This document shows positions 1 to 6,469 of a DNA stretch of 18,839 bases, piece by piece. The DNA is from Phycisphaeraceae bacterium. GTDB lineage: Bacteria; Planctomycetota; Phycisphaerae; Phycisphaerales; UBA1924. The notes beneath the pieces are model-generated. The model ran no database searches, was not told the DNA's origin, and saw only the letters and a program-made list of their open reading frames with translations. How positions within the stretch are numbered: position 1 is the stretch's first letter; each line of letters begins with the position of its first letter. Made by a program: the position numbers and the translations under genes. The stretch lies in assembly GCA_009827215.1 (NCBI GenBank), contig WUAJ01000026.1, positions 1 to 18,839 on the forward strand, given 5' to 3'.

Positions 1-322
1 CTTCGAGCTCGGCGTCTGGAGAGATGATCGCGGTGGGGTGGATGATCGGTGGGGAGGCGGCTTCGTTGTATTGATCGAGGATGCGCCGGCGCGCGGCGAG
101 GTCTCCGATCGCGAGGATCCAACGCGCGGGTTGGTGGTTGATGAAGTCGTCGATGGATCCGAGGTAGGTCGGTGGGTTTGGCGGAGGGGGGCGATGGAGG
201 AGTTTGGCGTTTGGGTTGTCGTCGTAGATGCCTGCGATGGGGAGATTGAGTTGGTGTGTGGTTTGGAGTGTGACGGCGGCGTGTCCGCCGGCGCCGATGA
301 GGATGGTGGGTGGGGTGGGCAT
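1..322 (-). CDS. NeuD/PglD-family sugar O-acyltransferase, N-terminal part (runs off the window)
   Basis: Read on the minus strand from an ATG at 322, the frame stays open for 107 codons to the window edge. The N-terminus MPTPPTILIGAGGHAAVTLQ is the nucleotide-binding (GAGGHA) start of the NeuD/PglD/PglB sialic-acid or bacillosamine O/N-acetyltransferase family. It is followed by IYDDNP, a YLGSIDDFI segment, the WILAIGD strand and IIHPTAIISPDAELE, where the left-handed beta-helix begins. Members acetylate amino- or nonulosonic-acid sugars for surface glycans, using acetyl-CoA; the catalytic helix lies outside the window. No Shine-Dalgarno is seen before 322. An intrinsic terminator and a structured RNA lie directly upstream on the same strand, so the gene may be controlled by attenuation. 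The family call is firm; the exact substrate is unknown. Confidence 0.8.
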   Translation of the reverse strand, partial: MPTPPTILIGAGGHAAVTLQTTHQLNLPIAGIYDDNPNAKLLHRPPPPNPPTYLGSIDDFINHQPARWILAIGDLAARRRILDQYNEAASPPIIHPTAIISPDAELE

Positions 323-358
323 GGGTTGTTTATCGGCGATGAGAGAGGTGGATGGAGG

Positions 359-396
359 AAAAAAAGAGAAGACCGATCCGGGAGTGCGGATCGGTC
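359..396 (-). terminator. Intrinsic terminator, minus strand
   Basis: There is a perfect 9-bp inverted repeat (371-379 with 388-396, arms GACCGATCC/GGATCGGTC) with an 8-nt loop. On the minus strand it is followed directly by the T-rich tract TTCTCTTTTTTT (370-359). The T-tract exists only in the minus direction, which fixes the orientation. It sits 37 nt upstream of the start codon of the acyltransferase gene and right after a structured RNA. It therefore either ends that RNA or acts as an attenuator for the gene. Confidence 0.85.
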
Positions 397-529
397 TTGA
401 ATGCGACGCCGGGCTGTAGCGCAACCCGACGCCGGGTGGGTAGGAAAGTCGTGCTTTCGTAGCTCGGTTGGCTGTCTCCTCAACAGCCGAATTTCTGATC
501 TCACTCCCACCAGATTTGAGCTTCTACCC
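371..529 (-). ncRNA. Structured RNA candidate (small RNA or attenuating leader)
   Basis: The stretch encodes no plausible protein but contains a nested set of perfect short stems. P1 is GGGTAG/CTACCC (438-443 with 524-529). P2 is AGCTC/GAGCT (461-465 with 518-522), enclosing P3 TCTG/CAGA (494-497 with 511-514) and P4 GGCTGT/ACAGCC (470-475 with 483-488, 7-nt loop). P5 is GAAAG/CTTTC (444-448 with 454-458) and P6 is ACCCG/CGGGT (424-428 with 433-437). The terminator at 371-396 closes the element on the minus strand. The architecture is typical of a riboswitch or a stand-alone regulatory RNA. I cannot match it to a known family. The 5' end is uncertain; no convincing promoter was found. Confidence 0.5.
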
Positions 530-821
530 TATATGTCGGCCCTTTTGCAAGAGAGACGGGCCTGTTGTATCGGCTGTTGCGGCTTGTTTGGATGAAAGTC
601 GCGGTGGCCGAGTGTTTTGTGGAGCGGCCGAGCGTGTGCTTGGTGCTTCCTTGGTGAAATGTACAGATTTTGTGGGTACTGGCCACCGAATCGTGCGGTT
701 TATAGGGGCAATTTTCAGAAAGTTGGCTCTGAAAGCGCTTTGTTGGGTGGTGGATGGCCCCAATGATGCTGGTAAGCGGGGTAATTGCACTCGGTTTTTA
801 GGGTGAAACGGAAGGTTTGTG
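530..821. other. Non-coding gap upstream of mqnA with one clear hairpin
   Basis: No credible coding frame is seen on either strand. A perfect 7-bp inverted repeat, TTTCAGA/TCTGAAA (713-719 with 728-734, 8-nt loop), lies about 90 bp before the mqnA start and could be an operator or an mRNA hairpin. A near-direct repeat, GGCCGAGTG and GGCCGAGCG, lies around 605-633. A GGAAGG-type ribosome binding site (810-815) precedes mqnA. No promoter is confidently recognised. Confidence 0.4.
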
Positions 822-1715
822 ATGCTGAAGGTTGCGGCGGTGAGCTATCTGAATACGGCTCCGTTGATCGAGGGGCTCGATGCGTGGGCGGGCTGTGAGA
901 TGGTCCGGAGTGTTCCAGCCGGGATTGGGGAGATGGTCGCGAGGGGGGAAGCGGATCTGGGGCTCGCTTCGGTGGTGGACTTCGCAAAGTTCAAAGATTG
1001 TGAAGGTGGGGGATTGGTCATGGTCCCTGCGGGGATGATCGGGTGTGATGGTCCGACGCTGACTGTGCGGCTGTTCTCGTCGGTTCCGATTGAAGAGATC
1101 ACGATCGTGCACGCGGACACGGATTCGCATACTTCGGTGGTGCTGTGTGATCTGGTGCTGCGCGAGCGCGGCGTGCGGGCGAAGATCGTGGACTTTGATG
1201 TGCGCGAACGCGTGGCGAGCGGGGATGGTGAGGGTTCGATTGATCCGGAATCGGATGGTTGGCCTGAGGCGGTGTTGATGATTGGGGACAAGGTGGTGAC
1301 GGGATCTCCTGCGGCGGTGCGGTATCCGTATCAGGTGGATCTTGGGGAGGCGTGGGGTGAGATGACTGGTCTGCCGTTTGTGTACGCGGTGTGGATGTGT
1401 CGCGCGGATCGGGTTGGGGATGAAGAGATTGGGGCGGGGGCTTTGGTGCTCGAGCGGATGATGCTGCGGAATCGGATGCGGCTGGACTGGATTGTGATGA
1501 ATCATGCGAAGCATTCGGGTTGGCCTACGGATTTGGCGCGGCGGTATATCGGGGAGTTGTTGCGGTTCAAGGTGGATGAGCGTGCGCGTGAAGCGGCTGG
1601 GGTGTTCCTTGATCGCGCGGCAGACGCTGGATTGGTTGAGCGGTGCGATGTGCGATGGATGGAGTTGGGGGAAGGGGTGCGCGAAGCTGAAGAGGGGGCG
1701 TCGTGCCGGCGCTGA
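822..1715 (+). CDS. mqnA: Chorismate dehydratase MqnA (futalosine menaquinone pathway)
   Basis: The 297-residue product begins MLKVAAVSYLNTAPLIEGL, the family signature (VSYLNT.PL), and is a periplasmic-binding-protein fold enzyme of usual length. MqnA converts chorismate to 3-enolpyruvylbenzoate, the first step of the futalosine route to menaquinone, in the cytosol. Family blocks follow: GEADLGLASVVDFAK, a VRLFSSVPIEEI block, DTDSHTSVVLCDLVL, DAVLMIGD-like (AVLMIGDKVV) and the DLGEAW..MTGLPFVYAVW segment. ATG 822 is preceded by GGAAGG with 6-nt spacing; a GTG directly before it (819) is a less likely start. The 3' end overlaps the next gene by 13 nt, so the two are probably co-translated. 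The other futalosine genes are not in the window. Confidence 0.92.
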   Translation: MLKVAAVSYLNTAPLIEGLDAWAGCEMVRSVPAGIGEMVARGEADLGLASVVDFAKFKDCEGGGLVMVPAGMIGCDGPTLTVRLFSSVPIEEITIVHADTDSHTSVVLCDLVLRERGVRAKIVDFDVRERVASGDGEGSIDPESDGWPEAVLMIGDKVVTGSPAAVRYPYQVDLGEAWGEMTGLPFVYAVWMCRADRVGDEEIGAGALVLERMMLRNRMRLDWIVMNHAKHSGWPTDLARRYIGELLRFKVDERAREAAGVFLDRAADAGLVERCDVRWMELGEGVREAEEGASCRR

Positions 1716-3391
1716 GCGCGATACGGACAGGGGTGATTGAGGCGCTTGCGGCGGAGCTGCGCTTTGCTGGCAAGGCGACATTGGTGCGCCATCTTGAACG
1801 CATCGAGGGGCTCGCGCCGGGGATCGAGGTCGATGGTGTGTATCCGGCCGAGTTTTTGGTGTTTCGCGTGACGGGGTATCGCGCGCAGGAGCTTGGATCG
1901 GGTGAACTTGATGAGATGGTTCCAGGCGCGGCCGTGCTTGGTGATTTGTCAGCACTCGCGGAGCGGATCAGCGAGTCGGCGAAGATTACGGAAGCAGATG
2001 TGGGGGTTGCGGGCGAGGATCACTGGACGATCGATGGGCTCGCGGAGCGTTGGGGCGTGAGCAGGAAAACTGTTGAGCGGTATCGGCGCAAGGGATTGGT
2101 GGCGCGGCGGGTGGATCGTGGGAGCGGGCATCGCGCGGTGGTCTTTATGCGGGATGCCGTGGAGTGGTTCGAGCGGCGGCATGCTGAGCGGCTCGGGAAC
2201 GCGGCGGGCTTCTCTCGGATGAGCGATGCGATGCGCGCCAAGATTGTGCGTGATGCGGAGCGGTATGTCGCGCGGCTGGGATGGAATCGGTCGCGGGTGT
2301 GCGAGCGGATCGCTCAGCGGATCGGGCGCTCGATGGAGAGTGTTCGGCTGGTGCTGGTTCAGCATGATGAGCAGGTGCCCAAAGGCGAGCGGATCTTTCG
2401 GATGGTTGGTGTTGCGGATGATGCGGAGCAAATGGAGATGCTGCGCGAGTCGCTGCGTGGCAAGCGGAGCGGGACGATCGGGGCGCGCTTTGGGCGCAGC
2501 GCGATGTCGGTGAGCCGAGGGGTGAATAGGGCGCGGCGGGGGTTGATTCTGGATTCGGGGTTCGGGGTGTCTGCGGTTGATCTTGATTCGACTGCAGATG
2601 ATGGGATTCTCTTGGAAGAGGTTGTTCGATCGGGACTTGAAACACGCGGAGCGCGAGATCTGGCTGGGTTGATCGAGCAGATGCGAGAGCAGCATGCGGC
2701 GGTGGTGTATGAACAGTCGGCAAGGGCGCAGGCGGTTGGTGTGCTCAGGGGGCGCGTTGAGCGGCTGTGTACGGAGCTGCATCCTTCGACGCCATCGGGG
2801 AGGGTGCTCGATGAGATCGAGACGGCGATGCGCTGGATGATGCTGCTACGGATCGAGCTGGCGGGGACGCAGCTTGGGTTGATGTTGTCGACGATCGAGG
2901 AGCGGATCGGGGGGCCGATAGATACGCTCGCGCCGGGGCGCGTTGCGGAGGTGCTGAGCGAAGCGATCAGTGTGGTGCACGGGGTGATCGAGCGGTTCGA
3001 TGGGGCGGGGAATCGGCGACTCGCGGCGCCGGTCGGTTTGGCGATGGCGCGGTGGTGTGCGCATCTGGATGATGTGGCGGTGCCGGTGACAGAGGGGAAG
3101 GCGGGGCGGCGGTTGATCACGGGATTTGTGGTCAAGGACTGGACGCGGAGCATGTGGGCGCGGTGGTGGTGGCTGCGTCCTGAGGTGCTTGGTGATGGGG
3201 CGCTGGAGGGGGCGAGTGATTCGGATCGGGTGCTGCTGATGCGGAGGTATGGGCTTGGGGGCGAGCGGCCTTGGACGCTTGGGGAGCTTGGGGAGGAGAT
3301 GGGGACGCCTGGCATGCATGTCGGGCGGATGGTGCAGGGGGCGCTTCGGCGGGTTGGTGGGGTGAAAAACCGAGATGAGGGATCAAATTAG
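1703..3391 (+). CDS. Degenerate sigma-70-like protein with extra helix-turn-helix domains
   Basis: The 562-residue product starts at GTG 1703, just after an AGAGGGGG ribosome binding site inside mqnA. Residues 108-135 (WTIDGLAERWGVSRKTVERY) form a MerR/excisionase-like HTH. Further HTH-like segments are at about 195-222 and 255-280 (GTIGARFGRSAMSVSRGVNR). Residues 385-452 resemble sigma-70 region 2: ELAGTQLGLMLSTIEE matches the NLRLVVSIA helix, and VIERFDGAGNRRLAAPVGLA matches the VEKFDPERGFRFSTYATWW block, though the aromatic promoter-melting residues are largely lost. Residues 510-551 (LLMRRYGLGGERPWTLGELG) are a good region 4 with its final HTH. It is probably a divergent sigma factor or sigma-derived DNA-binding regulator; whether it binds core polymerase cannot be told. 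Function is inferred from motifs only. Confidence 0.65.
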   Translation: MPALSAIRTGVIEALAAELRFAGKATLVRHLERIEGLAPGIEVDGVYPAEFLVFRVTGYRAQELGSGELDEMVPGAAVLGDLSALAERISESAKITEADVGVAGEDHWTIDGLAERWGVSRKTVERYRRKGLVARRVDRGSGHRAVVFMRDAVEWFERRHAERLGNAAGFSRMSDAMRAKIVRDAERYVARLGWNRSRVCERIAQRIGRSMESVRLVLVQHDEQVPKGERIFRMVGVADDAEQMEMLRESLRGKRSGTIGARFGRSAMSVSRGVNRARRGLILDSGFGVSAVDLDSTADDGILLEEVVRSGLETRGARDLAGLIEQMREQHAAVVYEQSARAQAVGVLRGRVERLCTELHPSTPSGRVLDEIETAMRWMMLLRIELAGTQLGLMLSTIEERIGGPIDTLAPGRVAEVLSEAISVVHGVIERFDGAGNRRLAAPVGLAMARWCAHLDDVAVPVTEGKAGRRLITGFVVKDWTRSMWARWWWLRPEVLGDGALEGASDSDRVLLMRRYGLGGERPWTLGELGEEMGTPGMHVGRMVQGALRRVGGVKNRDEGSN

Positions 3392-3834
3392 TGGAATATG
3401 GATGGGGTGGTGTGGTATGTTCTGGTATGGCTTTGCGTCTGCTGGTTGTGATGATGCTGTTGATGTCGCCCGTGAGCGGGTTGTCGTCGGCGATCGCTGC
3501 GGCGTGCGCGGGGGGGGATGGTCAATCGGTGCAGATGGTTGAGATGGAAGAGTCGTGTCCGCTGTGCGCGTATAGCGAGCGGCCGATATACTGCGGGTGT
3601 GGGTGCGGGGAGTTTGAGCAGACTCCGATTCCTGAGTCGAGCGATGTTGCGCCGATGGTGCTGACGCTTGTGGAACCGGTTGAGTTTGATGAGGTCGAGA
3701 TCACGGCGATTGTCTTGGCGGTTGAAGCTGAGGCGAGCCGAGGATTTGAAACGGATTCGTCTGAGGACGATCGGCTTGTGGGGCGGGGAGGGGTACACAG
3801 TTTCCTTGCGATGACGGGGCACTGGATCATCTAA
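3391..3834 (+). CDS. Small secreted Cys-rich protein, unknown function
   Basis: A 147-residue frame starts at GTG 3391, whose first base is the last base of the upstream TAG; a GAGGGA site lies about 8 nt before it. The alternative ATG at 3427 gives 135 residues with a cleaner signal peptide (MALRLLVVMMLLMSPVSG...AIAAACAGG). Numbered from 3427, the mature part has CPLC (Cys44, Cys47) and CGCGC (Cys56, 58, 60), a compact possible metal- or disulfide-binding knot, followed by an acidic C-terminal half. No family is recognised. Its place just before a heavy-metal-associated lipoprotein and an outer-membrane barrel on the same strand suggests an envelope or metal-related role; this is inference. 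Confidence 0.6.
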   Translation: MEYGWGGVVCSGMALRLLVVMMLLMSPVSGLSSAIAAACAGGDGQSVQMVEMEESCPLCAYSERPIYCGCGCGEFEQTPIPESSDVAPMVLTLVEPVEFDEVEITAIVLAVEAEASRGFETDSSEDDRLVGRGGVHSFLAMTGHWII

Positions 3835-3884
3835 ACGCGGTCGGCTAGCTGATTGTGTTATTTGATTTCAATGCTTTGTTTTGA

Positions 3885-3910
3885 TGCGCGCTGTTTATCG
3901 CGCAAGGAGA
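3885..3910 (+). promoter_or_regulatory. Hairpin abutting a strong ribosome binding site
   Basis: TGCGCG (3885-3890) and CGCGCA (3899-3904) form a 6-bp stem with an 8-nt loop that touches the AAGGAGA site (3904-3910) of the next gene. The stem could limit ribosome access or protect the mRNA 5' end. No promoter could be assigned in the 82-nt gap. Confidence 0.3.
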
Positions 3911-3916
3911 TATGTC

Positions 3917-4282
3917 ATGAATAAGAAGGTTTTTGTATCGTCGCTGTTGTTCGGACCGCTGCTCGGATTGAGCGTGGTTGGTTTGGTCGGTTGTGGCTCG
4001 ACGGAGTCGCGTGCTCCGGAAGCGGCTGCCGTGACTCTTGGAAACTCGGACGGCGCGAGCGGGGCGAAGATGCGAGTTGATGGGCTCGGGTGTCCGATGT
4101 GCGCCGAGAGTATCTCGATTCTCATGGACAATGTGGACGGGGTGACGGAGTCGCGTGTTGATCTTTCGAACGGCGTTGTGAATGTCGCGCTCGACACATC
4201 GGTAAATGTGTCAGGGGAGGATCTGCGCCGTGCAATTGACGATGGTGGGTTCACTTTCCGGTCCATCGAGTTTGTGAAGTAA
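3917..4282 (+). CDS. HMA-domain (heavy-metal-associated) lipoprotein
   Basis: The 121-residue product starts at ATG 3917 with an excellent AAGGAGA site 6 nt upstream. The N-terminus MNKKVFVSSLLFGPLLGLSV followed by LVGC is a lipoprotein signal with lipobox Cys26. After a short linker, residues 51-121 form a MerP/CopZ-like HMA domain: MRVDGLGCPMC with the metal ligands Cys59 and Cys62 (GCPMC), then SISILMDNVDGV and the VDLSNGVVNVAL strand. The family binds soft metals such as Cu(I) or Hg(II) through this CxxC pair. Here it is predicted to be anchored on the periplasmic side of a membrane rather than cytosolic or fused to a P-type ATPase. No metal ATPase or metal-sensing regulator is in the window. 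It ends 10 nt before the outer-membrane protein gene, so the two are probably one operon. Confidence 0.85.
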   Translation: MNKKVFVSSLLFGPLLGLSVVGLVGCGSTESRAPEAAAVTLGNSDGASGAKMRVDGLGCPMCAESISILMDNVDGVTESRVDLSNGVVNVALDTSVNVSGEDLRRAIDDGGFTFRSIEFVK

Positions 4283-4292
4283 GGAGTTTGTG

Positions 4293-5126
4293 ATGCAATC
4301 CAAGATCAATCGCGCGGTCGGTCTGTTTGTTGTTCTGGCCTTCGTTGGCCGTGAAGCGCACGCGCAGGCGTCGGCGCTCTCGGATGCGGCGACGCAGCCC
4401 GCGAAGGGGCGGATCGCGTGGCGCGAGCAGGCGCGGTTTGAGCGCTATGAGCTGCTGGGGAACGATGTGGATCAGTGGACGATCGACACGCGGTTGATCT
4501 ATGGGTTGCGCAAGGATGTGTCGTTGACGCTCAATGTGCCGACGATTCTGCGGGATCGCAGTGCGGTGAGCGCGGCGGGGGTTGGGGATCAGGAGGGATT
4601 GGGGGACACGACACTGATGCTCAAGTGGCGGTTTTGGCAGCATGATCCGGCGCCGGTGGATACGAATCGGCTCGCGCTCATTGGTGGGCTTCGGCTTCCC
4701 ACTGGGACGGACGGGCTCTCATCAGGCGGGTGGGATCCGTTCGTTGGATTGACCTTCACCAAGGTCGAAGGTCGATACGGCATGAACGCGTCGGCGCGGT
4801 ACACAGCGAGCACGGATGGGCTTGCGAATCCGATCAGCGCGGGGACGGGGGAGGCGGATCTGCTGACGCTCGAGACCTCGTGGTTGTACAGACTGTCTCC
4901 GAGCGAGTACACGAGCGAGACGGATGCGTCGCTGTACTTCACGGTTGAGTCGTTCTTGGATTATGAAACCAACGGCGATATCGCGTGGCGCATTGCGCCG
5001 GGGTTGCTGTATGAGGCGCGGCGGTGGACGGCGGAACTGTCTCCGATTGTGCCGGTTGCGCAGGATATTGATGATCGCACGGAGCTTGATTGGGGGGTTG
5101 CGTTTGGGGTGCGGTTCTTGTTCTAG
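4293..5126 (+). CDS. Outer-membrane beta-barrel protein (MetA-pathway/'phenol degradation' transporter-like)
   Basis: ATG 4293 follows AAGGAG with 6-nt spacing; a GTG directly before it is an alternative. The 277-residue product has a signal peptide (MQSKINRAVGLFVVLAFVGR, then EAHAQA). It then has alternating amphipathic strands typical of a 12-14-strand barrel (LIYGLRKDVSLTLNVPTILR, GLGDTTLMLKWRFW, LALIGGLRLPTGTDG) and ends in GVRFLF, the terminal-Phe outer-membrane insertion signal. The GLGD..L..K....PTG pattern matches the family often named putative MetA-pathway of phenol degradation, whose real role is unclear. Being 10 nt downstream of the HMA lipoprotein, it may form a metal- or solute-related outer-membrane unit; this is inference. 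Confidence 0.75.
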   Translation: MQSKINRAVGLFVVLAFVGREAHAQASALSDAATQPAKGRIAWREQARFERYELLGNDVDQWTIDTRLIYGLRKDVSLTLNVPTILRDRSAVSAAGVGDQEGLGDTTLMLKWRFWQHDPAPVDTNRLALIGGLRLPTGTDGLSSGGWDPFVGLTFTKVEGRYGMNASARYTASTDGLANPISAGTGEADLLTLETSWLYRLSPSEYTSETDASLYFTVESFLDYETNGDIAWRIAPGLLYEARRWTAELSPIVPVAQDIDDRTELDWGVAFGVRFLF

Positions 5127-5150
5127 ATTGCACGTATCAGTGTTTCAAGT

Positions 5151-6383
5151 TCAAGGTGTCTGTGACTGGATGTAGCCTATACCTTTTTCTTTCGGTTGAT
5201 TAAACAATTCGGGATTCAGGTACTTCCCTATATTTTCCGGTTCTTTCATTTCTTCTGTCGGGATGCGGTTCTGGTTTGCCCAAGCGTCCTTGCGGATTCC
5301 GGTGACCTGCCAGGAAACTTTGAGTCCCGGTGATCCGCCCGCGATGGAGAACTGGTGGCCGGTTGCTGAGGATTCGATTTCTGCGGCGATGTATACCGGC
5401 GCGTACCCGCCGACACAGGTTAGTTGATAACGAAAGTCACGGTTGAGCGCATCAAAGTATTCGGGAAGTGAGACAATCGCTTGCCCCTGTTTGTCGAGTA
5501 TTGCAACGCCGTCGTATATATTTTTCATGTCCGGCGATTCGACGAAGGAGTGAAAAAGATACATGTTTTCTGGGTCCAGTGGGTGATCAATTTTGAATGA
5601 GCCACCTGCTTTTGAGAGTGTGCCAGTGACTTGGACATCGCCTTCGAACATACCTGCGAGTCCGCTGACGCTTGTGCCGTAAACTCCCCAACCCGAACCG
5701 TCATGTGAGCCGTATACACCGATCCCGAGACTTCCTGTGCCTGTGTGTTCGCCTCGGACAGCCGAGGAGAATGATCCCGGAGTTGTTGCATTGAATAGAC
5801 CATGCAGAGCGGTGGCATTGTTGGCGTTACTTGTGGTGAAGAAGCGTCCGCCAGTGCCGAGGGTTGAGCTGCCAATGATCCCGATATTCCCGCCGCTTCC
5901 GTTGATACCGATTCCTGATGCGTTGTCGTTGGAGATTCGTAGCAGGCTACTAGGAAGATTGTCTGACTCATTGATTGGGAGAATAAGGGATTCAGCAGCA
6001 AATGCAAGGTCGGCCAACTGTGAACGGATCGCTTTCGGGGCGTTGGTCATGAGCTGACGGGGGGTGAGGATGGTGTAGGTTGGATCACCGGCGGGACGGA
6101 CACGAAGTTCTATGTAGCGTTCTTGTGTGGTTGAGTAGGAGTTGTTGCCAAAGTCAACTTGTGTGGAAAAGAGTCCATCGGTGACCATGATTCCGAGTAC
6201 GGTGTCGGATGCGATCAAGGAATCGAAGTCGAGGGTTGGGTGGTCGTAGAGGCGAAATTGGATGTCGTAGGAGCCATTAGCAGGGGCTCCTGAGTCGTCG
6301 AGAGTGCCCTGGTAGGTAAAGGTGTTCTGGGCCGATGCAACAGAGGCGAGACAGATGATGAGTGCGATTGCGTGCTTGAACAT
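5151..6383 (-). CDS. Secreted repeat-type surface protein
   Basis: The 410-residue product starts at ATG 6383 with an AAAAGGG site upstream. MFKHAIALIICLASVASAQ is a signal peptide. Residues 22-130 carry the TYQGTLDDSGAPANGSYDIQ module, common in secreted planctomycete and acidobacterial proteins. Residues 155-255 are Gly/Ser/Asn-rich with a beta-helix-like repeat (GIGVYG, GWGVYG, GLAGMF). Residues 262-375 form a conserved C-terminal block (FKIDHPLDPENMYLFHS..ESPDM.NIYDG...LPEYFDALNRDFRYQLT...SWQVTGIRKD) that also occurs in tail-fibre-like and cell-surface proteins. Exact role unknown; adhesion or surface structure is likely. It is convergent with the barrel gene (24-nt gap). Its sequence is visibly less GC-rich than its neighbours. 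Confidence 0.8.
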   Translation of the reverse strand: MFKHAIALIICLASVASAQNTFTYQGTLDDSGAPANGSYDIQFRLYDHPTLDFDSLIASDTVLGIMVTDGLFSTQVDFGNNSYSTTQERYIELRVRPAGDPTYTILTPRQLMTNAPKAIRSQLADLAFAAESLILPINESDNLPSSLLRISNDNASGIGINGSGGNIGIIGSSTLGTGGRFFTTSNANNATALHGLFNATTPGSFSSAVRGEHTGTGSLGIGVYGSHDGSGWGVYGTSVSGLAGMFEGDVQVTGTLSKAGGSFKIDHPLDPENMYLFHSFVESPDMKNIYDGVAILDKQGQAIVSLPEYFDALNRDFRYQLTCVGGYAPVYIAAEIESSATGHQFSIAGGSPGLKVSWQVTGIRKDAWANQNRIPTEEMKEPENIGKYLNPELFNQPKEKGIGYIQSQTP

Positions 6384-6413
6384 GGATGACCCTTTTCTTT
6401 GGATTTTGGGTCC

Positions 6414-6443
6414 AGTGTACCGGATAGAGACATACCTATTCAA
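6414..6443 (-). promoter_or_regulatory. Candidate sigma-70 promoter of the surface-protein gene
   Basis: On the minus strand TTGAAT (6443-6438) and TACACT (6419-6414) are 18 nt apart, each matching 4 of 6 consensus bases. They lie about 30 nt upstream of the ATG at 6383. This fits separate transcription from the GH57 gene upstream. Confidence 0.45.
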
Positions 6444-6469
6444 GTGTAAATATTGTTCAAATACTCGGC

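Noticed and set aside
453..480. tRNA-like start (GTAGCTCGGTTGG) on the plus strand
   Set aside because: It resembles a D-arm, but no matching D-stem, anticodon arm or T-arm follows at the required distances.
400..535. 6S RNA on the minus strand
   Set aside because: The 3' part (CTACAGCC followed by GGCG and CGCAT words after a small hairpin) recalls the 3' side of 6S RNA, but no complementary 5' strand was found to form the long closing stem, and the stems seen form a different, branched fold.
798..1955. Long minus-strand open frame opposite mqnA
   Set aside because: Arg/His/Pro-rich composition typical of an antisense shadow in GC-rich DNA; the plus strand carries a clear MqnA.
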